A stretch of 5,861 nucleotides of DNA, taken from NCBI GenBank assembly GCA_030643245.1, contig DAOWME010000196.1, forward strand, positions 1-5,861. Direction: 5' to 3'. The position numbers and the translations under genes were made by a program. The notes below the pieces were generated by a model. The model was not told the DNA's origin. It ran no database searches and saw nothing but the letters and a program-made list of their open reading frames with translations. The stretch's first letter is position 1. The number at the start of each line of letters is the position of its first letter. This DNA is from Deltaproteobacteria bacterium (GTDB lineage: Bacteria; Desulfobacterota; UBA8473). Positions 1 to 5,861 of the stretch are shown one piece after another.

Positions 1-107
1 AAATGGATTTGCCTATTTCGAGGAATTTGTGTTTGAAGATCGGGCAAAGCCGGCCTGAAGAAGAGATGTACAAATGGGGAAGTTATTTCGGCCACGTCCC
101 TAAGTAG
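1..107 (+). CDS. 3' end of an unrecognised protein gene (partial)
   Basis: The reading frame beginning at base 3 is open from the left edge to a TAG at 105-107 and ends in the residues EEEMYKWGSYFGHVPK. I do not recognise the family. The ATG at 3-5 is probably internal, because the frame runs off the window. The main support is positional. If the element at 106-294 and one copy of its TAAGT duplication are removed, the stop is still TAG and lies 17 nt before the ATG of the first mutase gene, which is typical operon spacing. The stop codon currently uses the first two bases of the element. A competing open frame starts at base 2 and ends at TGA 56-58, so frame choice is not certain and a frameshift between the two cannot be excluded. 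Confidence 0.4.
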   Translation, partial: MDLPISRNLCLKIGQSRPEEEMYKWGSYFGHVPK

Positions 108-294
108 TGTCCATCCATAAATGGACTTCTTGAGAAAAGGGCACGAGTTGGTTTCCAATTCAGAAATGAGCAATTTTTTATCTGAGCAAGGCCGCACGAC
201 GGTTTGCGCCGAGGCATACATGATCGTACGTCGCAGGCGGAAACCTGAGGAGAACGCAGCTCAGGGTAAAAAGGGCCATTTCTGGATGGAAACT
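106..294. mobile_element. MITE-like element, 189 bp, with 21-bp terminal inverted repeats and 5-bp target duplication
   Basis: The left end (106-126, starting AGTGTCCATCC) and the reverse complement of the right end (274-294, starting AGTTTCCATCC) match at 18 of 21 positions. The element is flanked by identical 5-bp direct repeats TAAGT at 101-105 and 295-299, as expected of a transposition target duplication. It has no convincing ORF. Its interior also folds back: 174-187 pairs with 259-272 (about 11 of 14), and 201-210 pairs with 236-245 (9 of 10). The left arm is itself palindromic (GTCCAT, 6-nt loop, ATGGAC, at 109-126). This fits a non-autonomous element moved by a transposase elsewhere in the genome; the IS family is not identified. 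It sits between the upstream gene tail and the first mutase gene and separates what looks like one operon. Confidence 0.75.
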
Positions 295-306
295 TAAGTA
301 GAAATC

Positions 307-313
307 GGGGTGG
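307..313 (+). promoter_or_regulatory. Candidate ribosome binding site for the first mutase gene
   Basis: GGGGTGG lies 5 nt before the ATG at 319. It is an imperfect Shine-Dalgarno match. The alternative GTG start at 310 lies inside it and has no purine-rich site upstream, which favours the ATG. Confidence 0.5.
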
Positions 314-318
314 CAGAT

Positions 319-2022
319 ATGGACAAGGGGAAGGATTTGGATAGAGTCAGGCAGATGGAAATGCAGTGGGAGAAAAATTTCACAGAAAAATACGAGAGGA
401 AACACGGGTTTAAGATGCCGGAGTCTCAAACGGACTCGGGGATTTCCCTAAAGCCGGTCTATACTCCGTCGGATGTTGCGGATATAGATTATGGAGAGAT
501 TGAGATGCCGGGTTCCTATCCCTATACGCGGGGACTCTATCCCCTGACTTATCAATATCAGCCGTGGATGACTCAACAGATCCATGGATACGCCAGGGCG
601 GAGGAGACAAGGAAGAGGACTGAGAAATTGACAAAGGCGGGCATGAAGGGGTTTGGTGGCGCGGTCCTCTTCATCGTTCCTGATTTAGCCGCCAATTATG
701 GTTATGATCCTGATGACATCGTGGCAAGGGGTATGGTCGGGATAAGCGGTGTTTCAGTGAGTACTGAAGAAGATATTGGGATTATCTGCGATGGATATGA
801 TCTGAGCAAGACAAGAGTGGGATTCAGCACAAAGATTACATGCTTACCAATGCTGGCAACATATATTGTATATGCCGAAAGGCACGGGTATAAACCACAC
901 CAGCTCAACGGACAGAGCCAGAATCGCAGAAAGATCGCCTGGCTCGGTCAGAATACCCGGGACCACCCGCCTAAAGACCAGTTGAAGCTTCAATTGGAAT
1001 TGATAAAATACTGTGTTGAAAATATGCCGCGATGGAATCACACAAATCTTTGCGGATACGTGGCAGGGGAAAACTGTGCTTCCCCCGCCCAAGAGATGGC
1101 GTTTATGCTGTCAGAGGCTATAGAGCTGGTTGAATGTGGTGTGCAGACAGGTCTTGACCCTGATGATATCGTTCCCAGATTCAGCGCTCAAATGCATATG
1201 GGGATGGACTTCTTTGAGGAGATTTGCAAGCTTAGAGCCTTCAGGAGGATGTGGGCAAAGATTATGAAGGAGAGATTTGACTGCAAGAAAGCGGCCTCCC
1301 ACCAGTTCAGAATCCATATCCATACAGGGGGCATAAACCTCACTGCACAACAGCCGCTTAACAACATAACCAGAGCATCTCTCCAAGTTCTAGCTTCGGT
1401 ACTGGGCGGTACTCAGTCACTCCACACATCTTCCTATGATGAAGCCATTTCATTACCTTCGGAGGACGCCGCTGAAACTGCATTGAGGGTGAATCAGATA
1501 GTACTCCATGAGACGGGGGTACCCAAGGTAAGTGATCCGCTCGGCGGTTCTTACTATGTGGAGTGGCTAACAAAAAGGCTGGAGGAGGAAGCCCGGAAGG
1601 TTGTTGATGAGATTGAAAGCAGAGGTGGATATACCAAATGCATGGAAACAGGATGGTTGTGGAATCTTCTCGACCAAAGGATTAAAGGATGGAGGCAGGA
1701 GGTTGACGAAGGAACAAGAGTGATAGTAGGAGTCAATAAATACAGGCAAGAGGAAACTGTAGAAGTGCCGGAATTTACAATGGATCAGGGTGAGGTGGAG
1801 AGGCTTGCAATAGAAAGGATAAAGAAGTGGAAAGAATCCCGTAACCAGGGAGAGGTTAAGAATGCATTGAAAGAGATTGAAAAGGCGGCCAGAGAGTTTG
1901 AATCTGTGGAGCAAACCGGCGGGTTGATGCCTGTGCTCATTGACGCTGCTAGGGCCAAATGTACCGTCGGGGAGATGACGGAGGTCTTTTTCCAGGTATA
2001 TGGCTGTGTCTTTCCTTACTAA
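319..2022 (+). CDS. B12-dependent acyl-CoA mutase large subunit, HcmA/IcmA-like (first paralogue)
   Basis: This is a methylmalonyl-CoA mutase superfamily TIM-barrel subunit of 567 aa from ATG 319 (570 aa from GTG 310), the usual length for stand-alone large subunits (IcmA, HcmA) that lack a fused B12 domain. Family hallmarks include SYPYTRGLY (66-74), DFFEEICKLRAFRRMWAKI, AQQPLNN, TQSLHTSSYDEA, DPLGGSYYVE and VIVGVNKY. Substrate-position residues by hand alignment to Propionibacterium MCM are: Tyr89 to Ile88, Arg207 to Gln211, His244 to Val248. CoA-contact positions Arg82, Thr85 and Arg87 read Gln81, Met84 and Gln86. Glu247 is kept (Glu251). About five extra residues lie after KGFGG, near MCM Ser114. 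The Ile/Gln pair is that of 2-hydroxyisobutyryl-CoA mutase, so classical methylmalonyl-CoA activity is unlikely. The lost His and Arg residues could also mean a non-catalytic partner, as MutA is in MutAB. A B12 subunit gene follows after about 135 nt. Confidence 0.85.
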   Translation: MDKGKDLDRVRQMEMQWEKNFTEKYERKHGFKMPESQTDSGISLKPVYTPSDVADIDYGEIEMPGSYPYTRGLYPLTYQYQPWMTQQIHGYARAEETRKRTEKLTKAGMKGFGGAVLFIVPDLAANYGYDPDDIVARGMVGISGVSVSTEEDIGIICDGYDLSKTRVGFSTKITCLPMLATYIVYAERHGYKPHQLNGQSQNRRKIAWLGQNTRDHPPKDQLKLQLELIKYCVENMPRWNHTNLCGYVAGENCASPAQEMAFMLSEAIELVECGVQTGLDPDDIVPRFSAQMHMGMDFFEEICKLRAFRRMWAKIMKERFDCKKAASHQFRIHIHTGGINLTAQQPLNNITRASLQVLASVLGGTQSLHTSSYDEAISLPSEDAAETALRVNQIVLHETGVPKVSDPLGGSYYVEWLTKRLEEEARKVVDEIESRGGYTKCMETGWLWNLLDQRIKGWRQEVDEGTRVIVGVNKYRQEETVEVPEFTMDQGEVERLAIERIKKWKESRNQGEVKNALKEIEKAAREFESVEQTGGLMPVLIDAARAKCTVGEMTEVFFQVYGCVFPY

Positions 2023-2147
2023 ACCTCACCACAATGAGCGCCTAAAATGAAGGGATACGCTCCAAAACGGTGATGAATTTCATTCTGACCAAGATCTGGT
2101 TTATATAATATGCAGAACCATTTCAATCTTGCATGAAAGATGCCGAA

Positions 2148-2153
2148 AGAGGA
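2148..2153 (+). promoter_or_regulatory. Ribosome binding site deciding the start of the B12 subunit
   Basis: AGAGGA lies 4 nt before the ATG at 2158. The earlier in-frame ATG at 2140 has no comparable site, so 2158 is preferred. Confidence 0.55.
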
Positions 2154-2157
2154 ATAC

Positions 2158-2565
2158 ATGGAGGCTGTTAAAAAAGAAAAAATAAGGGCTCTATTTACCC
2201 GCCATTTAATGGAAGGACACGATATGGGTTTAAGGGCCGTTGTAAGCAGTTGTAGAGAATCGGGGATTGAAGTTGTCTATTATCCCAGGTTCCAGGCTTT
2301 TGATGAGGTTGTAAAGGTGGCTGAAGAAGAGGATGTGGATATTATCGGTTTGAGCTCGTCCTCAGGAGCGCATATCAATTTGGTGGAAGGATTGATTGCA
2401 TCACTGAAGGAAAAGGGTATGGATATACCCATTATTATCGGCGGTATAATACCTAATAAAGACATACCAAGACTACGGAAAATAGGGATAAAAGGTATAT
2501 TTGGTCCAGGTTCAATCCCCGGAGAAGTTGCCGGTTTCATACGTGACCTCAATGTGACGATTTAA
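2158..2565 (+). CDS. Stand-alone cobalamin-binding small subunit of a B12-dependent mutase
   Basis: This protein binds adenosylcobalamin base-off with an axial histidine and delivers it to a mutase large subunit. It has 135 aa from ATG 2158, or 141 aa from ATG 2140; 2158 is chosen for its ribosome binding site and because family members begin shortly before the KIRAL-type first strand. In the 141-aa numbering, the B12 motif is EGHDMG: axial His27 and Gly30 are kept, but the usual leading Asp of DxHxxG is Glu25. The second motif, normally SxL, is Ser72-Ser73-Ser74. The GG motif (IIIGGIIP, Gly101-Gly102) is intact. The length is normal for HcmB/IcmB or MCM C-terminal-domain proteins. It is the only B12-binding gene in the window and lies between two large-subunit genes, so it may serve one or both. 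Its substrate cannot be told from this subunit. Confidence 0.9.
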   Translation: MEAVKKEKIRALFTRHLMEGHDMGLRAVVSSCRESGIEVVYYPRFQAFDEVVKVAEEEDVDIIGLSSSSGAHINLVEGLIASLKEKGMDIPIIIGGIIPNKDIPRLRKIGIKGIFGPGSIPGEVAGFIRDLNVTI

Positions 2566-2593
2566 GGTTACATCAGAACTCTTTTGTCTGCGT

Positions 2594-2600
2594 GGAGGAG
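2594..2600 (+). promoter_or_regulatory. Strong ribosome binding site deciding the start of the second mutase large subunit
   Basis: GGAGGAG is a near-ideal Shine-Dalgarno sequence placed 6 nt before the ATG at 2607. An in-frame GTG at 2592 overlaps it and would place the site inside the coding sequence, so the longer start is unlikely. Confidence 0.8.
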
Positions 2601-2606
2601 ATTTCT

Positions 2607-4265
2607 ATGACCAATATTGTTGATGATCTTATGGATGCCTACTTTGAAAAGCCGAAAAGGACTACAACGTGGTCCGGATTTCCGGTGGAGGAGATCTACA
2701 CCCCAAAGGATGTTGAAGGCACGGACTATGAAAGAGACGTAGCTGATGCCGGAAAGTACCCTTATACCAGGGGGATTCACTCTGACATGTTCAGGGGAAG
2801 ATATTGGACTAAGCGGGAGGTGACCGGTTTTGGCGCCCCTGCAGATACCAACCGAAGGCTGAAAGAACAGATCAGAGAAGGGGTTTCCGGGTTAAATGTG
2901 ATCCGTGATAATCCGACAAATCTCGGTATCGATCCGGATCATCCGCTGGCAGAAGGTGAAGTCGGCCTTATTGGAGTAAACCTCTCTTCACTTCAGGATA
3001 TGGAAGCGCTTACAGAGGGTATAACCCTTGATAAGGTGAGTATGTCTTTGATATGCGCTTCATGCCCCGCCATAGTTATACTCTCCCAGTATGTACTGGT
3101 GGCTGAAGGGAGAGGGATAGACAAGGCCAAGTTAAGAGGAACCATAGCCAATGATCCTCTTCATTGCCGCTATTGTGGTTGGCGACCTTCTAATCCGATA
3201 GGTCTGAGCCTTAAGCTCTCCGTAGATATTATTGAATTCTGCACCCATAATATGCCTTACTGGAACACAGCAGTGGTAAATTCGTATGATTTGAGAGAAA
3301 ATGGGGTCAATGCTGTTCAGGAGGTCGCCTTTGGGCTGGCGATGGCCATGGCATATATAGACGGGGCGCTTAAAAGGGGCCTGAAAATAGATGATTTTGC
3401 GTCCCGCAGGGCATTTTATTGCTCTTCCCACATAGATTTTTTTGAAGAGATAGCGAAACTTCGAGCAGCCAGGAGGATGTGGGCAAGGATCGTGAAGGAA
3501 AAATACGATGCTGAGAATCCTAATTCCTGGAAGTTCAGATTTGCCGTACATACTGCCGGCTGTTCTCTGGTTCCTCAGCAGCCCTTAAACAATATAATCA
3601 GGATAGCGTATGAGGCATTGGCAGCAGTATTGGCGGGTGTTCAGTCCCTTCATAGCTGTTCTTATGATGAACCTATAGCTTTGCCCACTGAAGAGTCTCA
3701 ACGAATCGCCCTGAGAACCCAACAGATTCTGGCTTATGAGACGGGTGTATCCAGCGCGGCTGACCCTTTAGGGGGGTCTTATTACGTTGAAACCCTCACC
3801 AACAAAATAGAAGAAGCGGCTGGAAAATTACTTAATGAGATAGAGAAGATGGGGGGGATGGTAGAGGCCATGAGGGTCGGGTGGTTGGATGACGAGATAG
3901 ATCGAAGCTCTCTCGAATATCAGAAAGAGGTAGAAAGAAAAGAACGTATAATAGTGGGGGTAAATGCCTTCGTTTCTCCGGATGAGACAGAAACCCCGGG
4001 GGGTGTACACAGAAGGTCGGCCGAGTCGGAGAAGCAACAGATATCGAGTATAAGAGAATTGAAGGCTAAACGGGATGAGAAAAGGTTGAGATATTCCCTG
4101 GGAAAATTGCGAGAGACAGCTCAAACAGGAGAGGGAGAGAACCTCTTTCAGCCCGTTATGGATGCCCTTAAGTCGGACGCTACTCTGGGAGAGATAATGG
4201 GGACCATAAGGGAAGTATATGGGCACAGTTACGATCCGCTTAACGTTCTGGAGTCGCCATTTTAA
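2607..4265 (+). CDS. B12-dependent mutase large-subunit paralogue with atypical active site (second paralogue)
   Basis: This is a second methylmalonyl-CoA mutase superfamily large subunit, 552 aa from ATG 2607, clearly paralogous to the first (shared YPYTRG, DFFEEIAKLRAARRMWARI, PQQPLNNI, YDEPIALP, DPLGGSYYVE, IIVGVNAF). It has no fused B12 domain. By hand alignment to Propionibacterium MCM, the key residues are: Tyr75 to His58, Tyr89 to Val72, Gln197 to Ala181, Arg207 to Gly191, His244 to Asp228. Arg82, Thr85, Arg87, Ser164 and Thr195 (Arg65, Thr68, Arg70, Ser147, Thr179) are retained, as is Glu247 (Glu231), so CoA binding looks better preserved here than in the first paralogue. Two CxxC motifs, Cys150/Cys153 and Cys187/Cys190, lie in the two segments that line the substrate site in MCM. 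I know no characterised mutase with this residue set. It starts 41 nt after the B12 subunit stop, which suggests co-transcription. It could be a heterodimer partner of the first subunit or an independent mutase. Confidence 0.85.
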   Translation: MTNIVDDLMDAYFEKPKRTTTWSGFPVEEIYTPKDVEGTDYERDVADAGKYPYTRGIHSDMFRGRYWTKREVTGFGAPADTNRRLKEQIREGVSGLNVIRDNPTNLGIDPDHPLAEGEVGLIGVNLSSLQDMEALTEGITLDKVSMSLICASCPAIVILSQYVLVAEGRGIDKAKLRGTIANDPLHCRYCGWRPSNPIGLSLKLSVDIIEFCTHNMPYWNTAVVNSYDLRENGVNAVQEVAFGLAMAMAYIDGALKRGLKIDDFASRRAFYCSSHIDFFEEIAKLRAARRMWARIVKEKYDAENPNSWKFRFAVHTAGCSLVPQQPLNNIIRIAYEALAAVLAGVQSLHSCSYDEPIALPTEESQRIALRTQQILAYETGVSSAADPLGGSYYVETLTNKIEEAAGKLLNEIEKMGGMVEAMRVGWLDDEIDRSSLEYQKEVERKERIIVGVNAFVSPDETETPGGVHRRSAESEKQQISSIRELKAKRDEKRLRYSLGKLRETAQTGEGENLFQPVMDALKSDATLGEIMGTIREVYGHSYDPLNVLESPF

Positions 4266-4365
4266 CTCTTTTCTGATCAAGAGCGGAACCCTGTCGGTCT
4301 TTTATTCAGCTGGCGAGTGGCAAGTCGGAAACAGTTTTGTTTTCAGGAGATGAGAGAGTATAACT

Positions 4366-4676
4366 AGGCATCCTTCATACATCAGTTTACACTTTTGAAA
4401 TTATGGCTGCTTCAACGGTGGTCAAATTTTAACCCGTGCAGAACTCGCATCTAAATGAGCATAAAGAAAGAACAGCCTCCAGCTATTAAATTTAACCTAT
4501 AGGCTTTAAAACTACAAACATTCAAAAAACGGGGCTTTCCCCCTGTTCTTTCTTAACGCTCAATAAAATGCTCAAACAGCTGCACGGATTAAAATTTAAC
4601 CACCGTTGAATCTGTGCCGAGACCGTTTTTTTATTAGAAAGTGTAAACTATTTTATAGCTTTTATGAAGGATGCCG
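4366..4676. mobile_element. Foldback MITE-like element, 311 bp, with 6-bp target duplication
   Basis: Nearly the whole 4266-4722 gap is one imperfect inverted repeat. Paired arms, outside to inside, are: 4367-4379 with 4663-4675 (13 of 13, GGCATCCTTCATA); 4384-4395 with 4638-4649 (12 of 12); 4411-4441 with 4580-4610 (29 of 31); and 4464-4475 with 4543-4554 (12 of 12). The loop holds a small GGGG-CTTT-CCCC hairpin (4531-4542). Direct repeats ATAACT abut both ends (4360-4365 and 4677-4682). No ORF of note lies inside and the region is AT-rich. This is best read as a non-autonomous transposable element. As RNA it could form a long hairpin and affect read-through from the mutase genes into the acyl-CoA dehydrogenase gene. 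The remaining bases (4266-4359 and 4683-4722) hold no feature I can support. Confidence 0.75.
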
Positions 4677-4722
4677 ATAACTGCACCGAATTCATAAAGA
4701 TGGGAGGTTTGAAAAAGGGGTT

Positions 4723-5859
4723 ATGATTTTGCTTACGGAAGAGCAGGAAATGATACGCCAGACGGTCAGGAAAATGGCTGAGGAAAAACTTGCGCCCATT
4801 GCGGTCAGGATCGATAAAACCGGCGAATTCTCGCGTGATGTGGTGGACCTCTTTGAACAATATGATCTTTTGAGGCTAAAACTTCCCAAGGAATATGGAG
4901 GACTGGAAACAGACCATACCACCTATTATCTGGTCATAGAGGAGATTGCCAGGGTCTGTGCTTCATCTTCTATGTTGGTTGCCACCCAGGGGTCATGCTT
5001 AACAAGCCTTCTGGTGAGTGTCGACCAAGCGCAGGCAAAGAGATTTTTCGGTCGACTGGGTAAGGGAAATGTGATTATGAGCTGGGCGCTCACCGAGCCG
5101 AGTGCCGGCTCCGACGTGGGTTCGATGCGAACAAGGGCTGTTCAGGATGGAGACCACTATATAATTAATGGATCTAAGTGCTTTATCACTGCCGGGGGGA
5201 TTGCCGACATGTATACCACTTTCGTGAGAACCGGCAATGGTAGGGGAACAAAAGCGCTTACGGGATTTGTTGTGGAGAAGGAAACCCCCGGGTTCAGTGT
5301 TGGGAAGATAGAGGACAAGTTGGGTATGCGCGGTTCCCAAACTTCAGAACTCATCTTTGAAGATGCCAGGGTACCCAAAGAGAACCTGCTTGGTCAAGAG
5401 GGAGGTGGTTGGGACATTCTCATAGAGTCCATCAAGGAGACGAGGCTTGGGATAGCCGCCCAGGCGCTGGGCATAGCTCAGGGCGCATTGGACTATGCGA
5501 CCAATTATGCAAAGCAGAGGATTCAGTTCAACCGACCGATCTCGGAATTTCAGGGCATCCAGTTCATGCTTGCAGACATGAAGATCCAGGTGGAAGCATC
5601 CCGGGCATTAATTTATCAGGGCGCCGCCATGTTGGATCGCGGGATAAGAGATATACTTCCCTCTGCCGCCATGGCAAAGTGCCTGGCCTCAGATACGGCC
5701 ATGAAGGTCACGACCGATGCAGTGCAAATACTTGGTGGTTACGGATACATGAAGGACTATCCCGTGGAACGGATGATGAGGGACGCGAAGTCCACCCAGA
5801 TCACCGAAGGAACAAACCAGATCCAGAGGGTGATAATAGCCGGATCTATGCTCAAGTGA
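4723..5859 (+). CDS. Acyl-CoA dehydrogenase, short/medium-chain (SCAD/MCAD) type
   Basis: This FAD flavoprotein oxidises an acyl-CoA to the trans-2-enoyl-CoA and passes electrons to electron-transfer flavoprotein. It is complete at 378 aa, the normal length for bacterial SCAD-like enzymes, and starts with the usual LTEEQEMIRQTVRK helix. The helical N-terminal domain spans about 1-115. The beta domain begins with the first signature, LTEPSAGSD (123-131). The C-terminal helical domain has the second signature, Q335 to D354 (GGYGYMKDYPVERMMRD). The catalytic base is Glu362 in ITEGTNQIQR, where Thr361 replaces the common Tyr. The position that is catalytic Glu254 in isovaleryl-CoA dehydrogenase is Thr240, which argues against the isovaleryl type. 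ATG 4723 is the only good start, although the nearby AAGGGG is close (2 nt) and GGGAGG is 15 nt away. It follows the mutase genes in the same direction, separated by the foldback element. Substrate chain length cannot be fixed by eye. Confidence 0.93.
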   Translation: MILLTEEQEMIRQTVRKMAEEKLAPIAVRIDKTGEFSRDVVDLFEQYDLLRLKLPKEYGGLETDHTTYYLVIEEIARVCASSSMLVATQGSCLTSLLVSVDQAQAKRFFGRLGKGNVIMSWALTEPSAGSDVGSMRTRAVQDGDHYIINGSKCFITAGGIADMYTTFVRTGNGRGTKALTGFVVEKETPGFSVGKIEDKLGMRGSQTSELIFEDARVPKENLLGQEGGGWDILIESIKETRLGIAAQALGIAQGALDYATNYAKQRIQFNRPISEFQGIQFMLADMKIQVEASRALIYQGAAMLDRGIRDILPSAAMAKCLASDTAMKVTTDAVQILGGYGYMKDYPVERMMRDAKSTQITEGTNQIQRVIIAGSMLK

Positions 5860-5861
5860 AA

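Noticed and set aside
2..58. Alternative tail frame ending NGFAYFEEFVFEDRAKPA
   Set aside because: It is protein-like but short. The frame ending at 105-107 is longer and its stop fits the reconstructed operon spacing. A frameshift linking the two frames remains possible.
2081..2109. Perfect TATAAT at 2104-2109 upstream of the B12 subunit as an internal promoter
   Set aside because: No reasonable -35 hexamer lies 16-18 nt upstream (CATTCT at the 17-nt position), and TATAAT is easily found by chance in an AT-rich gap.
3132..3551. Minus-strand ORF of 139 aa
   Set aside because: It lies wholly inside the second mutase gene, has no recognisable domain, and the plus-strand frame is clearly the conserved protein.
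3851..3857. Run of seven G in the second mutase gene as a frameshift or phase-variation site
   Set aside because: The frame is intact and conserved on both sides, and one G7 inside a metabolic gene is not evidence of phase variation.
3828..4280. Minus-strand ORF of 150 aa overlapping the 3' end of the second mutase gene
   Set aside because: It has low-complexity Tyr/Leu/Ser-rich composition and is antisense to conserved mutase coding sequence.
4266..4303. Terminator after the second mutase gene (CTCTT ... AAGAG stem, then a T-rich stretch)
   Set aside because: The 5-bp stem is AT-rich with an 8-nt loop and is not followed directly by a T tract; the later ACC/GGT stem before CTTTT is only 3 bp.
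4366..4676. CRISPR array or tRNA/ncRNA gene in the large gap
   Set aside because: The repeats are inverted rather than direct and regularly spaced, and no cloverleaf or known RNA fold is evident.

Overview
The window reads as bacterial DNA of moderate GC with many AGG, AGA and ATA codons. Together with adenosylcobalamin mutase genes beside an acyl-CoA dehydrogenase, this suggests an anaerobic fatty-acid or branched-acid oxidiser, possibly a Desulfobacterota-type organism. The taxonomic guess is inference only; there is no rRNA or other marker here.

Layout, all on the plus strand: (1) the 3' tail of an unrecognised gene, stop at 105-107; (2) a 189-bp inverted-repeat element at 106-294 with a 5-bp target duplication (TAAGT), which looks like a MITE; (3) a B12-dependent mutase large (catalytic-type) subunit, about 319-2022; (4) a separate small B12-binding subunit, about 2158-2565; (5) a second, paralogous mutase large subunit, 2607-4265; (6) a 457-bp gap almost filled by a 311-bp foldback element at 4366-4676 with a 6-bp target duplication (ATAACT); (7) a complete short/medium-chain-type acyl-CoA dehydrogenase, 4723-5859. 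No minus-strand gene is convincing.

The most interesting content is the mutase cassette. Two large subunits flank a single B12-binding subunit, and neither large subunit has the methylmalonyl-CoA mutase signature. By hand alignment to Propionibacterium MCM numbering, the first has Ile at the Tyr89 position and Gln at the Arg207 position, the pair known from 2-hydroxyisobutyryl-CoA mutase (HcmA). It also has Val where the family has catalytic His244. The second has Val, Gly and Asp at these three positions and carries two CxxC motifs in the substrate-contact region. The B12 subunit has ExHxxG in place of DxHxxG. The set may be a heteromeric carbon-skeleton mutase for an undetermined acyl-CoA, with the acyl-CoA dehydrogenase oxidising a saturated substrate or product of the same route. 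Function, substrate and whether one large subunit is non-catalytic cannot be settled from sequence alone.

Removing the first element restores an upstream gene whose stop lies 17 nt before the first mutase ATG, so the mutases probably belonged to a longer operon that the element split.
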